Positions 29,208 to 36,910 of a stretch of 36,944 nucleotides of DNA are shown here, piece after piece. The notes under the pieces were generated by a model, which was given only the letters and a program-made list of their open reading frames with translations, was not told the DNA's origin and searched no databases. The stretch is from JAICYJ01 sp035695105 (lineage in GTDB: Bacteria > Actinomycetota > Thermoleophilia > Gaiellales > JAICJC01): assembly GCA_035695105.1 (NCBI GenBank), contig DASSEV010000037.1:1-36944 (forward strand). The letters run 5' to 3'. Position numbers and translations under genes: made by a program. Every line of letters begins with the position of its first letter. Position 1 is the first letter of the stretch.

Positions 29208-31268
29208 ATGCGCGAGCCTCGCTTCGACGTGCTGTTCGAGCCGGTCACGATCGGCCCGGTCACCGCCCGCAACCGCTTCTTCCAGGTGCCGCACTGCAAC
29301 GGCATGGGGTACCGCGACCCGAGCGCGCACGCGCGGATGCGCGGGGTCAAGGCCGAGGGCGGCTGGGCGGTCGTCTGCACGGAGGAGGTCGAGATCCACC
29401 CGTCCTCCGAGGTGACCCCCTACATCGAGGGCCGGATCTGGGACGACCGCGACATCCCCATGCATGCCCGGCTCTGCGAGGAGGTGCACGAGCACGGCTC
29501 GCTGGCCGGGATCGAGCTCTGTTACAACAGCATCGCGGCATCGAATCGCTACTCGCGGATCGTGCCGATGGCCCCGTCGGCGCTGCCCGTCAAGTGGAGC
29601 GATCCCGTTCAGGCGCGCCGGATGACCGCTGCGGACATCGCCGACGTGCGGCGGTGGCACCGCGGCGCGGTCGATCGCTCGCTCCGCGCCGGGTACGACA
29701 TCGTCTACGTCTACGCCGGGCATAACCTGAGCGTCCTGCAGCACTTCCTCTCGCGCCGGTACAACGACCGCGGCGATGAGTACGGCGGCACCATCGAGAA
29801 CCGCACGCGGCTGCTTCGTGAGGTGCTCGAGGACACGCTCGAGCTGTGCGAGGGCCGGGCCGGCGTCGTGTGCCGCATCGCGGTCGACGAGCTGATCGGC
29901 GAGCGCGGGATCGAGCGGGCGGAGATGGAGGAGATCCTCGGCCTGGTGGGGGAGCTGCCCGACTGCTGGGACTTCATGCTCGGCTCGTGGCCGGACGACT
30001 CCGTCACCTCGCGATTCCAGGAGGAGGGCGGCCAGGAGCCGTACGTGCGCGGGCTGAAGCAGCTGACCAGCAAGCCCGTGGTCGGCGTCGGCCGGTTCAC
30101 GTCGCCCGACACGATGGTGCGGATGATCCGCGACGGCGTGATGGACATGATCGGCGCCGCCCGGCCATCGATCGCCGACCCGTTCCTACCGGTCAAGCTG
30201 GAGGAGGGGCGCTACGAGGACATCCGCGAGTGCATCGGCTGCAACATCTGCGTGTCGGGCGACTTCACCATCGCCCCGATCCGCTGCACCCAGAACCCGA
30301 GCATGGGGGAGGAGTGGCGCCGCGGATGGCATCCGGAGCGGATCAGGCCCAAGGAGCGCGATGCGCGCGTGCTGGTCGTGGGCGCCGGGCCCGCCGGGAT
30401 GGAGGCGGCGATGATGCTCGGGCGCCGCGGGTACGAGGTGGTGCTGGCGGAGGCGGGCGGCGAGCTCGGCGGCCGCGTCGCGCGGGAGGCGCGCCTGCCG
30501 GGGCTGGCGGCGTGGATCCGGGTGCTCGACTACCGCAAGGCGCAGCTCGAGCGGATGGCGAACGTTGAGGTCGCGTTCGAGAGCCGCCTGGACGCCGCCG
30601 AGGTGGTGTCGTACGAGTTCGACCACGTCGCGGTCGCGACCGGGTCGCGTTGGCGCGCGGACGGCGTCGGCCGCTGGCACACCCGCCCGATTCCGCTCGA
30701 CGGAGGGCTGGAGACGCTCACCCCGGACGACCTCATGGACGGCAGGCGCCCCGCAGGTGAGCACGTTGCCATCTTCGACGACGACCACTACTACATGGGC
30801 GGTGTGCTCGCGGAGCTGCTCGTGCGCGAGGGCGGTCGTGTCACGCTGGTGACGCCGGCGCCGCGGGCCTCCGAGTGGGCCGACCACACGATGGAGCAGG
30901 GACGGATCCAGGCCCGCCTGATGGAGCTGGGGGTCGACCTGCTGCTCGCGAAGGCGGTGGTGTCGTCCAACGCCCGAGCTCTCGACCTGGTCTGCGCGTA
31001 CACCGGGCGTCCGAGCGAGCTCGAGTGCGACGCGCTGGTAACCGTCACCGCGCGCCTCCCCGAGGATGCGATCGTCGACGCGCTGCTGGCGGCCGGCGTC
31101 AACGCGCGGGCGGTGGGCGACGCGCTCGCCCCGGGCACGATCGCCCATGCGGTGTGGGACGGGCGGCGCTACGCGGAGGAGCTGGACGGGCCGGAGTCCG
31201 ACCCGGACGGCATGCCCTTTCTGCGCGAGACGATCGAGCTGGCACCGGCCCGCGCCAGTGCCGTGTGA
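29208..31268 (+). CDS. Trimethylamine-dehydrogenase family iron-sulfur flavoprotein
   Basis: A 686-aa enzyme aligned over its whole length with trimethylamine dehydrogenase (TMADH). The N-terminal TIM barrel starts RFDVLFEPVTIGPVTARNRF and has PHCNGMG, whose C30 is the site of 6-S-cysteinyl FMN in TMADH. The catalytic Y169 and H172 (YVYAGH) are conserved. C342, C345, C348 and C360 would bind the 4Fe-4S cluster (CIGCNICVSG...RC). RRGWHPE and the ADP-binding GAGPAGMEA (391-399) begin the C-terminal domains. However, residue 60, Tyr in the trimethylammonium pocket of TMADH, is Glu here, so the substrate is probably another amine. A TAGCCT at 29169-29174 may be the -10, with GGAGAG before the ATG. 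Divergent from tdh-kbl. Confidence 0.88.
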   Translation: MREPRFDVLFEPVTIGPVTARNRFFQVPHCNGMGYRDPSAHARMRGVKAEGGWAVVCTEEVEIHPSSEVTPYIEGRIWDDRDIPMHARLCEEVHEHGSLAGIELCYNSIAASNRYSRIVPMAPSALPVKWSDPVQARRMTAADIADVRRWHRGAVDRSLRAGYDIVYVYAGHNLSVLQHFLSRRYNDRGDEYGGTIENRTRLLREVLEDTLELCEGRAGVVCRIAVDELIGERGIERAEMEEILGLVGELPDCWDFMLGSWPDDSVTSRFQEEGGQEPYVRGLKQLTSKPVVGVGRFTSPDTMVRMIRDGVMDMIGAARPSIADPFLPVKLEEGRYEDIRECIGCNICVSGDFTIAPIRCTQNPSMGEEWRRGWHPERIRPKERDARVLVVGAGPAGMEAAMMLGRRGYEVVLAEAGGELGGRVAREARLPGLAAWIRVLDYRKAQLERMANVEVAFESRLDAAEVVSYEFDHVAVATGSRWRADGVGRWHTRPIPLDGGLETLTPDDLMDGRRPAGEHVAIFDDDHYYMGGVLAELLVREGGRVTLVTPAPRASEWADHTMEQGRIQARLMELGVDLLLAKAVVSSNARALDLVCAYTGRPSELECDALVTVTARLPEDAIVDALLAAGVNARAVGDALAPGTIAHAVWDGRRYAEELDGPESDPDGMPFLRETIELAPARASAV

Positions 31269-31317
31269 AGCCGCAACGAACACGTTGACCAAGGCGCCCC
31301 ACTCTCGGGCGAATTCA

Positions 31318-31331
31318 GCCTCAGAGGCGGT
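31318..31331. repeat. 14-bp repeat GCCTCAGAGGCGGT, copy 1
   Basis: First of two identical 14-bp copies in the 274-nt spacer between the TMADH-like gene and the kinase-like gene. The core GCCTC-A-GAGGC is an interrupted palindrome, as expected for a protein-binding site. The rest of the spacer (31269-31542) holds no recognised gene. Confidence 0.5.
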
Positions 31332-31426
31332 GGAGCCGCCCGCCACCGCCGCGTGACGCCCGTGTGGCACTGCGCTGCGTCTCGTAACGTCCATCCGGCC
31401 GCAGCGTCCGGTTTCGGCCCGAAAAC

Positions 31427-31440
31427 GCCTCAGAGGCGGT
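31427..31440. repeat. 14-bp repeat GCCTCAGAGGCGGT, copy 2
   Basis: Second identical copy, 109 bases after the first in the same orientation, about 100 bases before the kinase-like gene. Two spaced palindromic sites suggest an operator pair, but no -10 was placed with confidence between or after them. Confidence 0.5.
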
Positions 31441-31542
31441 CACGGGCGGCGGGGGGAGTCGTGAGGGGATCGTTGCGGATCGCCGCATGTGTGTGACGTG
31501 ACCGAGCTGTGAGGGCGCCCGCTCGCCTCCTCCAAAACGGGG

Positions 31543-32235
31543 ATGGCGCGCGGGAGTCCGTCGCTGGACACTTGGCGGCGGGAGGCGGCCCCGGGGCGGC
31601 TGCGGCTGCCCGCAGACGCTCCTCCTCCTGAGATGCCCGACACCGCTCCCGACACCTTCACGCCCGCCGATGCCGCGCGCCTGGTCGCGCTGCAGGCACG
31701 CTTGCGGCGAGACTTCGGCCGCCGGCTCCATGAGGACGTCGTCCAGCCGTCAGTGGCCGGAGCGCTTCGCATCGACCAGCTGACCGCGCGGGTCGCGGAC
31801 GTGCCGCATGCCGCGGAGCTCCGCTCGATCTTCGACCGCATCCGGTCGACCGCCCTGGCGATGATGCTCGAGCTGCGCAGCACGGCCGAGGACTTCGACT
31901 ACAGCCGGCTTGTGGCCGCCTGGTCGCGGGAGACGGGCCTGCCGATCGACGTCGACAGCCCATGGAGCGGCCCCTGGCCCGACGGCGTCGCCGCGGAGTC
32001 CGCCGCATGGTGGGCGACCGTCGAGCTGCTGGTCAGCGCTGACCCGGAGCGCGCGCGGGTCCGGCTGCTGGCCCGTCGCGGCGCCACCGTCTGCGTGATC
32101 GTCGCCCATCGCTGCCGTGCTCCCCACCGCGCTCCCGACGGGTTCGAGCTCTGCCGCATGCTCGGAGCCACGGTCACCCTGTGCGCGAGCGACCGCCGCA
32201 CGGTCGCTGCCATCCGGTTCCCGGCCGCGCGGTAG
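31543..32235 (+). CDS. Degenerate HisKA_3-type histidine-kinase-like protein
   Basis: A 230-aa soluble protein that resembles the core of NarL-type sensor kinases without a sensor. LQARLRRDFGRRLHEDVVQP matches the dimerisation helix of HisKA_3, with H63-E64-D65 in place of the usual H-D; a second helix follows (ELRSIFDRIRSTALAMMLEL). The C-terminal part has the length and strand order of the ATPase fold, but the N box is replaced by AAWWATVELLVSADPERARV and no G-x-G loop is visible, so ATP binding should be lost. It may be a phosphotransfer or decoy protein. The start is uncertain: ATG 31543 is used, ATG 31633 is also possible; neither has a good ribosome binding site. Confidence 0.6.
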   Translation: MARGSPSLDTWRREAAPGRLRLPADAPPPEMPDTAPDTFTPADAARLVALQARLRRDFGRRLHEDVVQPSVAGALRIDQLTARVADVPHAAELRSIFDRIRSTALAMMLELRSTAEDFDYSRLVAAWSRETGLPIDVDSPWSGPWPDGVAAESAAWWATVELLVSADPERARVRLLARRGATVCVIVAHRCRAPHRAPDGFELCRMLGATVTLCASDRRTVAAIRFPAAR

Positions 32236-32397
32236 CTAGCCGGCCGGCCGCAGCTGGCGCCGCTGGTAGTACGCCTCGAACGCCGCCTGCCTGCGCAGGT
32301 ACACGGCCATCTCTCGGAAGCCGAACTCCACCCACTCGGTGATCCAGCCCTCGTCCATGCGGTTCGGGTCGTACGGGTCGTAGCCGAAGAACTTCAT
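32236..32397 (-). CDS. Very small hypothetical protein, 53 aa
   Basis: A 53-residue protein on the minus strand, starting MKFFGYDPYDPNRMDEGW and continuing with an amphipathic, aromatic- and Arg-rich region (ITEWVEFGFREMAVYLRRQA) to RRQLRPAG. Composition (many Tyr, Phe, Trp, Asp at ordered positions, G/C-rich third positions) is protein-like rather than shadow sequence, and the complementary strand has no competing gene. Its TAG immediately abuts the TAG of the convergent kinase-like gene with no base between. No membrane helix, signal peptide or known domain was seen. No clear ribosome binding site; the -10 is uncertain. The function is unknown. Confidence 0.6.
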   Translation of the reverse strand: MKFFGYDPYDPNRMDEGWITEWVEFGFREMAVYLRRQAAFEAYYQRRQLRPAG

Positions 32398-32514
32398 GCC
32401 GCCGAAATGCCCAATGTGCCGAACGCGCCAAACGCGGACGCGCGCCGGCTGGTTTGACGGTCACACGGCCGCGGTACTCGTCCGTTCGAGGACTCCACCA
32501 AGGAGCGAGCACCC

Positions 32515-33507
32515 GTGGCATCACACACGGCCACCCCGGTCGGACCGGCCGCACAGACCCCGCAGCCCAGCCCGCAGCCCGAACGGCACGAGCCGCGCGT
32601 CGCCGACCCCAGCCTCACCGACCTCACCGCCCGCGACGTCGCGGCCATCTGCATCCGCGCCGCCAAGAAGGCGCAGGCGAACCAGATCACCCATCTCGCG
32701 CAGGCCGTCGCGTTCAACGCGTTCCTCGCGATCCCCGCGACCCTGCTGCTGGCGCTCGGCATCTTCAGCGCGCTCGCCGGGCCCGGCGCCGTCAACACGC
32801 TGCTCGACCACCTCGCCACCTTCGTGCCCGCCGATGCCGTCCACCTGATCCGCGGCAGCCTGCGGAACGTGCTCGCATCCCAGCATGGCGGCGCCATGAT
32901 CGCCGTCGGGGCCGCCCTGGGCGTCTGGTCGGTGAGCGGGGCGATGCAGACGGTGATGTGGTCGCTCAACATGGCCTACGAGTGCGACGAGACGCGCGGG
33001 TTCGTTCGCACGCGACTGGTGTCGGTGGTCATCGGGCTCTGGGGCATCGTCGCGGTGGCCTCCGTCCTAATCGCCCTCGTGCTCGGCCCCCTGGTCACCG
33101 GCTGGATCGGGCACCGGGTGGGAGGCTCAAGTCTGCTCGGCCTGCTCTGGTCGATCGGCCGCTGGCCGGTGCTGATCGTCTGCCTGATGACCTGCTTCGC
33201 CGCCGTGCTCTACCTCGGCCCGAACGTCCGCCAGCGCAAGTTCCAGTTCATCACGCCGGGGGTGGTGGTCGCGCTCGTCGTCTGGCTGATCGTCTCCGGC
33301 GGGTTCGCTGTCTACGCGAACAACTTCGGGAGCTACAACAAGACCTGGGGCTCGCTGGCCGCGGTGATCGTCACCCTCACCTGGCTCTGGCTATCCAGCC
33401 TGGCGCTGCTGCTTGGGGCGGAGATCAACGCTGAGGCCGAGCGCAGCCGGGGCCTGCGGCGCGGCATCCGCAGGAACAGCGGCCTCAGCCCGGAGGCCAA
33501 GGCGTGA
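32515..33507 (+). CDS. YihY/UPF0761 (BrkB-type) inner-membrane protein
   Basis: A 330-aa integral membrane protein of the YihY family. A Pro-rich N-terminal tail (about 1-35) leads to about six helices. Family features include NQITHLAQAVAFNAFLAIPA at the first helix, WSVSGAMQTVMWSLNMAYECDETRGFVRTRL with its long conserved loop, YLGPNVRQRKFQFITPG and the C-terminal LTWLWLSSLALLLGAEINAE. Its transport or enzymatic role is unsettled; the family was once annotated as ribonuclease BN in error. GTG 32515 has AAGGAG at 32500-32505. The stop overlaps the MMPL start (GTGA), so the two are coupled. Confidence 0.88.
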   Translation: MASHTATPVGPAAQTPQPSPQPERHEPRVADPSLTDLTARDVAAICIRAAKKAQANQITHLAQAVAFNAFLAIPATLLLALGIFSALAGPGAVNTLLDHLATFVPADAVHLIRGSLRNVLASQHGGAMIAVGAALGVWSVSGAMQTVMWSLNMAYECDETRGFVRTRLVSVVIGLWGIVAVASVLIALVLGPLVTGWIGHRVGGSSLLGLLWSIGRWPVLIVCLMTCFAAVLYLGPNVRQRKFQFITPGVVVALVVWLIVSGGFAVYANNFGSYNKTWGSLAAVIVTLTWLWLSSLALLLGAEINAEAERSRGLRRGIRRNSGLSPEAKA

Positions 33508-35744
33508 CCGCCCGGTCCGACGGCCGCGCCCGTCGCTCGCTGCCGACCAGGGCGGTGGCCTGGATCAGCGTGCGGCTGTGGTTCCTGGTCGTGCCCGCGT
33601 TCGTGGCGGGCGCCGTCTACACCGCCCTGCATCTCCAGACGTTCGAGACCGGCTCAGGCGTGCTCAACCTGATCCCGAAGAACGCGCCCGCGCTGCGCGC
33701 TGAGGCTACTTCCACCCGGCTATTCAAGGCACCGGCAGGCAGCGACGTGATCGTCGTCCAGCATGCCAACGGGGCCCTGTCGCAGGATGCCCTACACCGC
33801 GTGGTCGACCGCGCCGCCGCCATCGACCAGCACCGCGACACGCGCACCGGCGCGAGCTTCGCGACGCCGCTGATCTCCCTCCCCGGCGTGCCCGGATCGA
33901 AGGGCGATGCCGGCACGGCCCTGACGTACCTGGTGTTCGACACCACGTACACGCCCGCCGAGCGCACCATCCGCGCGCACGCGTTCCTGCACCGCCTCAA
34001 CCAGCCGGGCGACGCCCCGGTGGGGATCACCGGCGTCACCCCGGCCCGCATGGAGCAGGGCACCCTGATCCTCGACCGGCTCGACCTGGTCGAGATCCTC
34101 ACCGTCGCGATCGTCGCCGTGATCGTGATCGCGGTCTTCCGCTCGCCGGGCGCGGCGCTGATCGCGATGGGGTCGATGGGCGTGGCGTTCCCCATCACGC
34201 TGTATGCGCTGACCGAGATATCGAAGCGGCTGGGCGGCACGCTCCCGCAGGAGATCGAGCCGCTGCTGATCGCCCTGCTGCTCGGCGTTGTCACCGACTA
34301 CTCGGTGTTCTTCCTGTCCGACTTCCGCGACCGAGTGCGCGCCGGGTCGAAGCCGCGCGACTGTGCGTTCGCGGCTGCCGTCGAGGTGGTGCCGATCGTG
34401 TTCACCGGCGGCCTGATCCTCTCCATCAGCCTGCTGGCGCTGCGGGCATCCTCGCTCGGCTTCTTCCGGGATCTCGGCCCCGCGCTTGCCGCGACCGTCG
34501 CCATCGCGATGCTCGTCTCCGTCTTCTTCGTGCCGGCAGCCATCGCCATGCTGGGCCGGTTCGCGGTGTGGCCGTCCGCCCGGCCCGACCCCGAGAAGCT
34601 GCGCAACGGATTCGGCGCCCGCGTCGCGCACTTCGCCGCCGGGCGCCCGGTGGCCGCTGCGATCGGCGTCGTCCTGGGCGGCGTGCTGATCCTGGCAGCG
34701 CTGCAGCTGAAGACGATGCAGCTCGGCGTGGACGTGATCACGGGGCTGCCCGCGAGCAGCGAGTCGCAGGTTGCCGCCCGGGCTGCCGCCGAGGGGTTCG
34801 CCCCCGGTGCGCTCGCGCCCGAGGAGGTGCTCGTGCAGAGCCGGTCCGGTGCCCTCCCAGCGCAGGGGCTCGCGAGCCTCGAGCAGTCGCTCCGTCACCA
34901 GCCGGGCATCGCCGGCGTCCTCGGCCCGGCCGAGCAGCCGCCCGGAACCTCGGTGCAGCCGTTCCTGACCTCCGACGGCCGAGCGGCCCGCTTCGTGCTC
35001 GTGGCCAGCCGCGACCCGCTCGGGCCGGGCGCGGTCTCGGACCTGGAGCATCTGCAGGATCAGATGCCCGGACTGGTGCACGACGCGGGCCTCGGCAGTG
35101 CCGGGGTCCAGTACGCGGGGCAGACGCCGCTGGCCAAGGCGGCGATCGACGCCGTGACGCAGGATGCGATCACCATCGCCATCGCCGTGCTCGTGGTCAA
35201 TCTGATCCTGATGATCCTGTTCATGCGGGCGATAGTGGCGCCGCTCGCACTGCTCGCCGTCAACGTACTCAGCGTGACCGCCACCATGGGTGCGGTGGTG
35301 TGGGTGTTCCAGCACCGGCTGGGCTATCCCGACCTGACCTACTACGTGCCGTTCGCGGGCGCCGTGCTGCTGATCTCACTCAGCTCGGACTACAACGTGC
35401 TGATCGCGGGCCGCATCTGGCGCGAGGCGGAGCGGCGCCCGATGCGGGAGGCGATCGCGGTCGCCATCCCGCAGGCCTCGCGGGCGATCCGTGCCGCCGG
35501 CCTGTCGCTCGCCGCGAGCTTCGCCCTGCTCGCGATCATCCCGATCCGCCCGTTCCGGGAGCTGGCCGCGGTGATGGCGCTCGGCATCCTGCTCGAGACG
35601 TTCCTCGTGCGATCGCTGCTGGCCCCTGCCGTGCTGGCCGTCCTGGGACGCTTCGCCGGGTGGCCGGGCCGGCCCGGGTGGTCAGGCGAGCCGGCGCCCG
35701 GAGCCGATCACCGCGCCGCGCCGGCGCCCGCCCGGCTGCCGTAG
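33504..35744 (+). CDS. MMPL-family RND transporter
   Basis: A 746-aa RND-superfamily exporter with two homologous halves, each one helix, a large extracytoplasmic domain and five more helices. The proton-relay positions in helices 4 and 10 are seen as D265-Y266 (GVVTDYSVFF) and D629-Y630 (SLSSDYNVLI). Members move lipids, hopanoids or other hydrophobic molecules to the outer envelope (MmpL3, HpnN); the cargo here is unknown. The length is short of mycobacterial MmpL proteins but normal for the wider MMPL group. GTG 33504 overlaps the YihY-type stop by four bases. Its 3' end overlaps the convergent MscS gene by 37 bases. Confidence 0.88.
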   Translation: MTARSDGRARRSLPTRAVAWISVRLWFLVVPAFVAGAVYTALHLQTFETGSGVLNLIPKNAPALRAEATSTRLFKAPAGSDVIVVQHANGALSQDALHRVVDRAAAIDQHRDTRTGASFATPLISLPGVPGSKGDAGTALTYLVFDTTYTPAERTIRAHAFLHRLNQPGDAPVGITGVTPARMEQGTLILDRLDLVEILTVAIVAVIVIAVFRSPGAALIAMGSMGVAFPITLYALTEISKRLGGTLPQEIEPLLIALLLGVVTDYSVFFLSDFRDRVRAGSKPRDCAFAAAVEVVPIVFTGGLILSISLLALRASSLGFFRDLGPALAATVAIAMLVSVFFVPAAIAMLGRFAVWPSARPDPEKLRNGFGARVAHFAAGRPVAAAIGVVLGGVLILAALQLKTMQLGVDVITGLPASSESQVAARAAAEGFAPGALAPEEVLVQSRSGALPAQGLASLEQSLRHQPGIAGVLGPAEQPPGTSVQPFLTSDGRAARFVLVASRDPLGPGAVSDLEHLQDQMPGLVHDAGLGSAGVQYAGQTPLAKAAIDAVTQDAITIAIAVLVVNLILMILFMRAIVAPLALLAVNVLSVTATMGAVVWVFQHRLGYPDLTYYVPFAGAVLLISLSSDYNVLIAGRIWREAERRPMREAIAVAIPQASRAIRAAGLSLAASFALLAIIPIRPFRELAAVMALGILLETFLVRSLLAPAVLAVLGRFAGWPGRPGWSGEPAPGADHRAAPAPARLP

Positions 35745-36613
35745 AAGCGCTCGAAGTACTTCGACGGCTCGCTCGAGACGTCGACCTCGGTCACCACCGG
35801 GCCGTGCACGATCAGCCCGTCGCCGGCACGCTCCTTTAGCACGTCGGGCAGGAAGCTCTCGGCGAGCCATTCGCGGCCGGCGGCGGTGGCGCAGCGCGCC
35901 CGCACGCGCACCAGGTTCTCGTCGAGCCGCTCGCTGTCGATGATGCGCGGCCGGCGAACGAACTGCATCGGCCCGGTCGGCATGAGCCGCGACACATGCT
36001 CGACCAGCGAGCGGCCCCGCTCCTCGTCGGTGCAGAAGATCTCGATCTCGAGCTCGCGGACGCCGCGCGGCAGGCGGCGCACCGCGAGCACCTGGGAGTT
36101 GTGGACGCGGATCGTCTCGCCGTTCACCGAACGTACGGTAGTCGCGCGCAGCGACAGCTCCTCGACGACGCCCTCGAGCTTGAACGGCTCGATGATGATC
36201 AGATCGCCGACCGCGTACCAGCCCTCGAACAGCATGAAGGCGCCGGTCAGGATGTCGGTCAGGAACCGCTGGCCGGCGAAGCCGATCAGTACGACCAGGA
36301 GCGACGCGCCCGCCACGGTCGTGACCTTGCCGCCACCCACCAGCGCCTGGAAGACAACGACGGCGAGGATCAGGATCATGATGTAGCGGATCGTGGTGCG
36401 GGCCAGCGAGATTGCGGTCTCGCGGCGCTTGAGGTTCGCGATCTCGGCGGTGTCGGCGCTTGCGTCGAAGGTGCGCTCGCTGCGAGCCACCCACCAGCGA
36501 GCGATGTTGTCAGACCAGGCGAGCACGGCAGCTGCCAGGGCGGCCGCGATGACGACGCGGATCACAGCCGGCCAGGGATCGTTCAGGCCGAAGGTCGGAT
36601 CGACGAGCAGCAT
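35708..36613 (-). CDS. MscS-family mechanosensitive channel
   Basis: A 301-aa small-conductance mechanosensitive channel that should release solutes on osmotic downshock. Three hydrophobic helices are predicted (about 15-33, 72-92 and 100-128). The pore helix region GASLLVVLIGFAGQRFLTDILTGAFMLFEG leads into the conserved beta domain with GDLIIIEPFKLEGVVEELSLRATTVRSVNGETIRVHNSQV, the MscS signature. The C-terminal domain of about 110 residues is typical. ATG 36613 is preceded at six bases by TAGGGC on the minus strand, a weak form of the leaderless pattern. The end overlaps the MMPL gene. Confidence 0.88.
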   Translation of the reverse strand: MLLVDPTFGLNDPWPAVIRVVIAAALAAAVLAWSDNIARWWVARSERTFDASADTAEIANLKRRETAISLARTTIRYIMILILAVVVFQALVGGGKVTTVAGASLLVVLIGFAGQRFLTDILTGAFMLFEGWYAVGDLIIIEPFKLEGVVEELSLRATTVRSVNGETIRVHNSQVLAVRRLPRGVRELEIEIFCTDEERGRSLVEHVSRLMPTGPMQFVRRPRIIDSERLDENLVRVRARCATAAGREWLAESFLPDVLKERAGDGLIVHGPVVTEVDVSSEPSKYFERFYGSRAGAGAAR

Positions 36614-36689
36614 CCGCGTGCCCTACCCGGCACGGGCCTCGCCAAACGCACCGGTTTGGGGTGAGGTTGGGGCGGGTACCCGCTGCGCC

Positions 36690-36854
36690 ATGTCGATGCC
36701 CCAGCCACCGGACGCGCCGCCGACGCCGGTACCGCCGGATCCGTCGCTGCCGCCTCCCGAGCCGGCGACGCCTCCGACGGAGCCGGATCCCGGGCCGCAG
36801 GCGCCCGACCTGCCGATGCCCGACCCGCTGCCGGATCCGGCGCCCGCGATCTAG
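36690..36854 (+). CDS. Short proline-rich ORF, 54 aa
   Basis: A 54-residue frame composed almost only of Pro, Asp, Glu, Ala and Thr (for example PPDPSLPPPEPATPPTEPDP). It may be a real intrinsically disordered protein, but low complexity alone can keep such a frame open in GC-rich DNA. It has no ribosome binding site; TACCCG lies seven bases before the ATG and matches the window's promoter pattern only weakly. A perfect hairpin follows about 30 bases after the stop, which would fit a small transcription unit. Confidence 0.35.
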   Translation: MSMPQPPDAPPTPVPPDPSLPPPEPATPPTEPDPGPQAPDLPMPDPLPDPAPAI

Positions 36855-36885
36855 GGGTCGAGCCTCCGACAGCGCGCTGCACTGT

Positions 36886-36910
36886 GGGGTCAGGCCTCCG
36901 GCCTGACCCC
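36886..36910. terminator. Perfect 11-bp hairpin, terminator or repeat
   Basis: GGGGTCAGGCC-TCC-GGCCTGACCCC is an 11-bp perfect inverted repeat with a 3-nt loop. No T-tract follows (GTGTGTGTAG). It may be a terminator of the proline-rich ORF or a dispersed palindromic repeat; other copies cannot be tested here. Confidence 0.5.

Noticed and set aside
33792..35315. 507-codon minus-strand frame opposite the MMPL gene
   Set aside because: His/Arg/Glu-rich shadow; MMPL has clear helices and motifs on the plus strand.
36886..36910. CRISPR repeat
   Set aside because: Only one copy in the window and no spacer structure.
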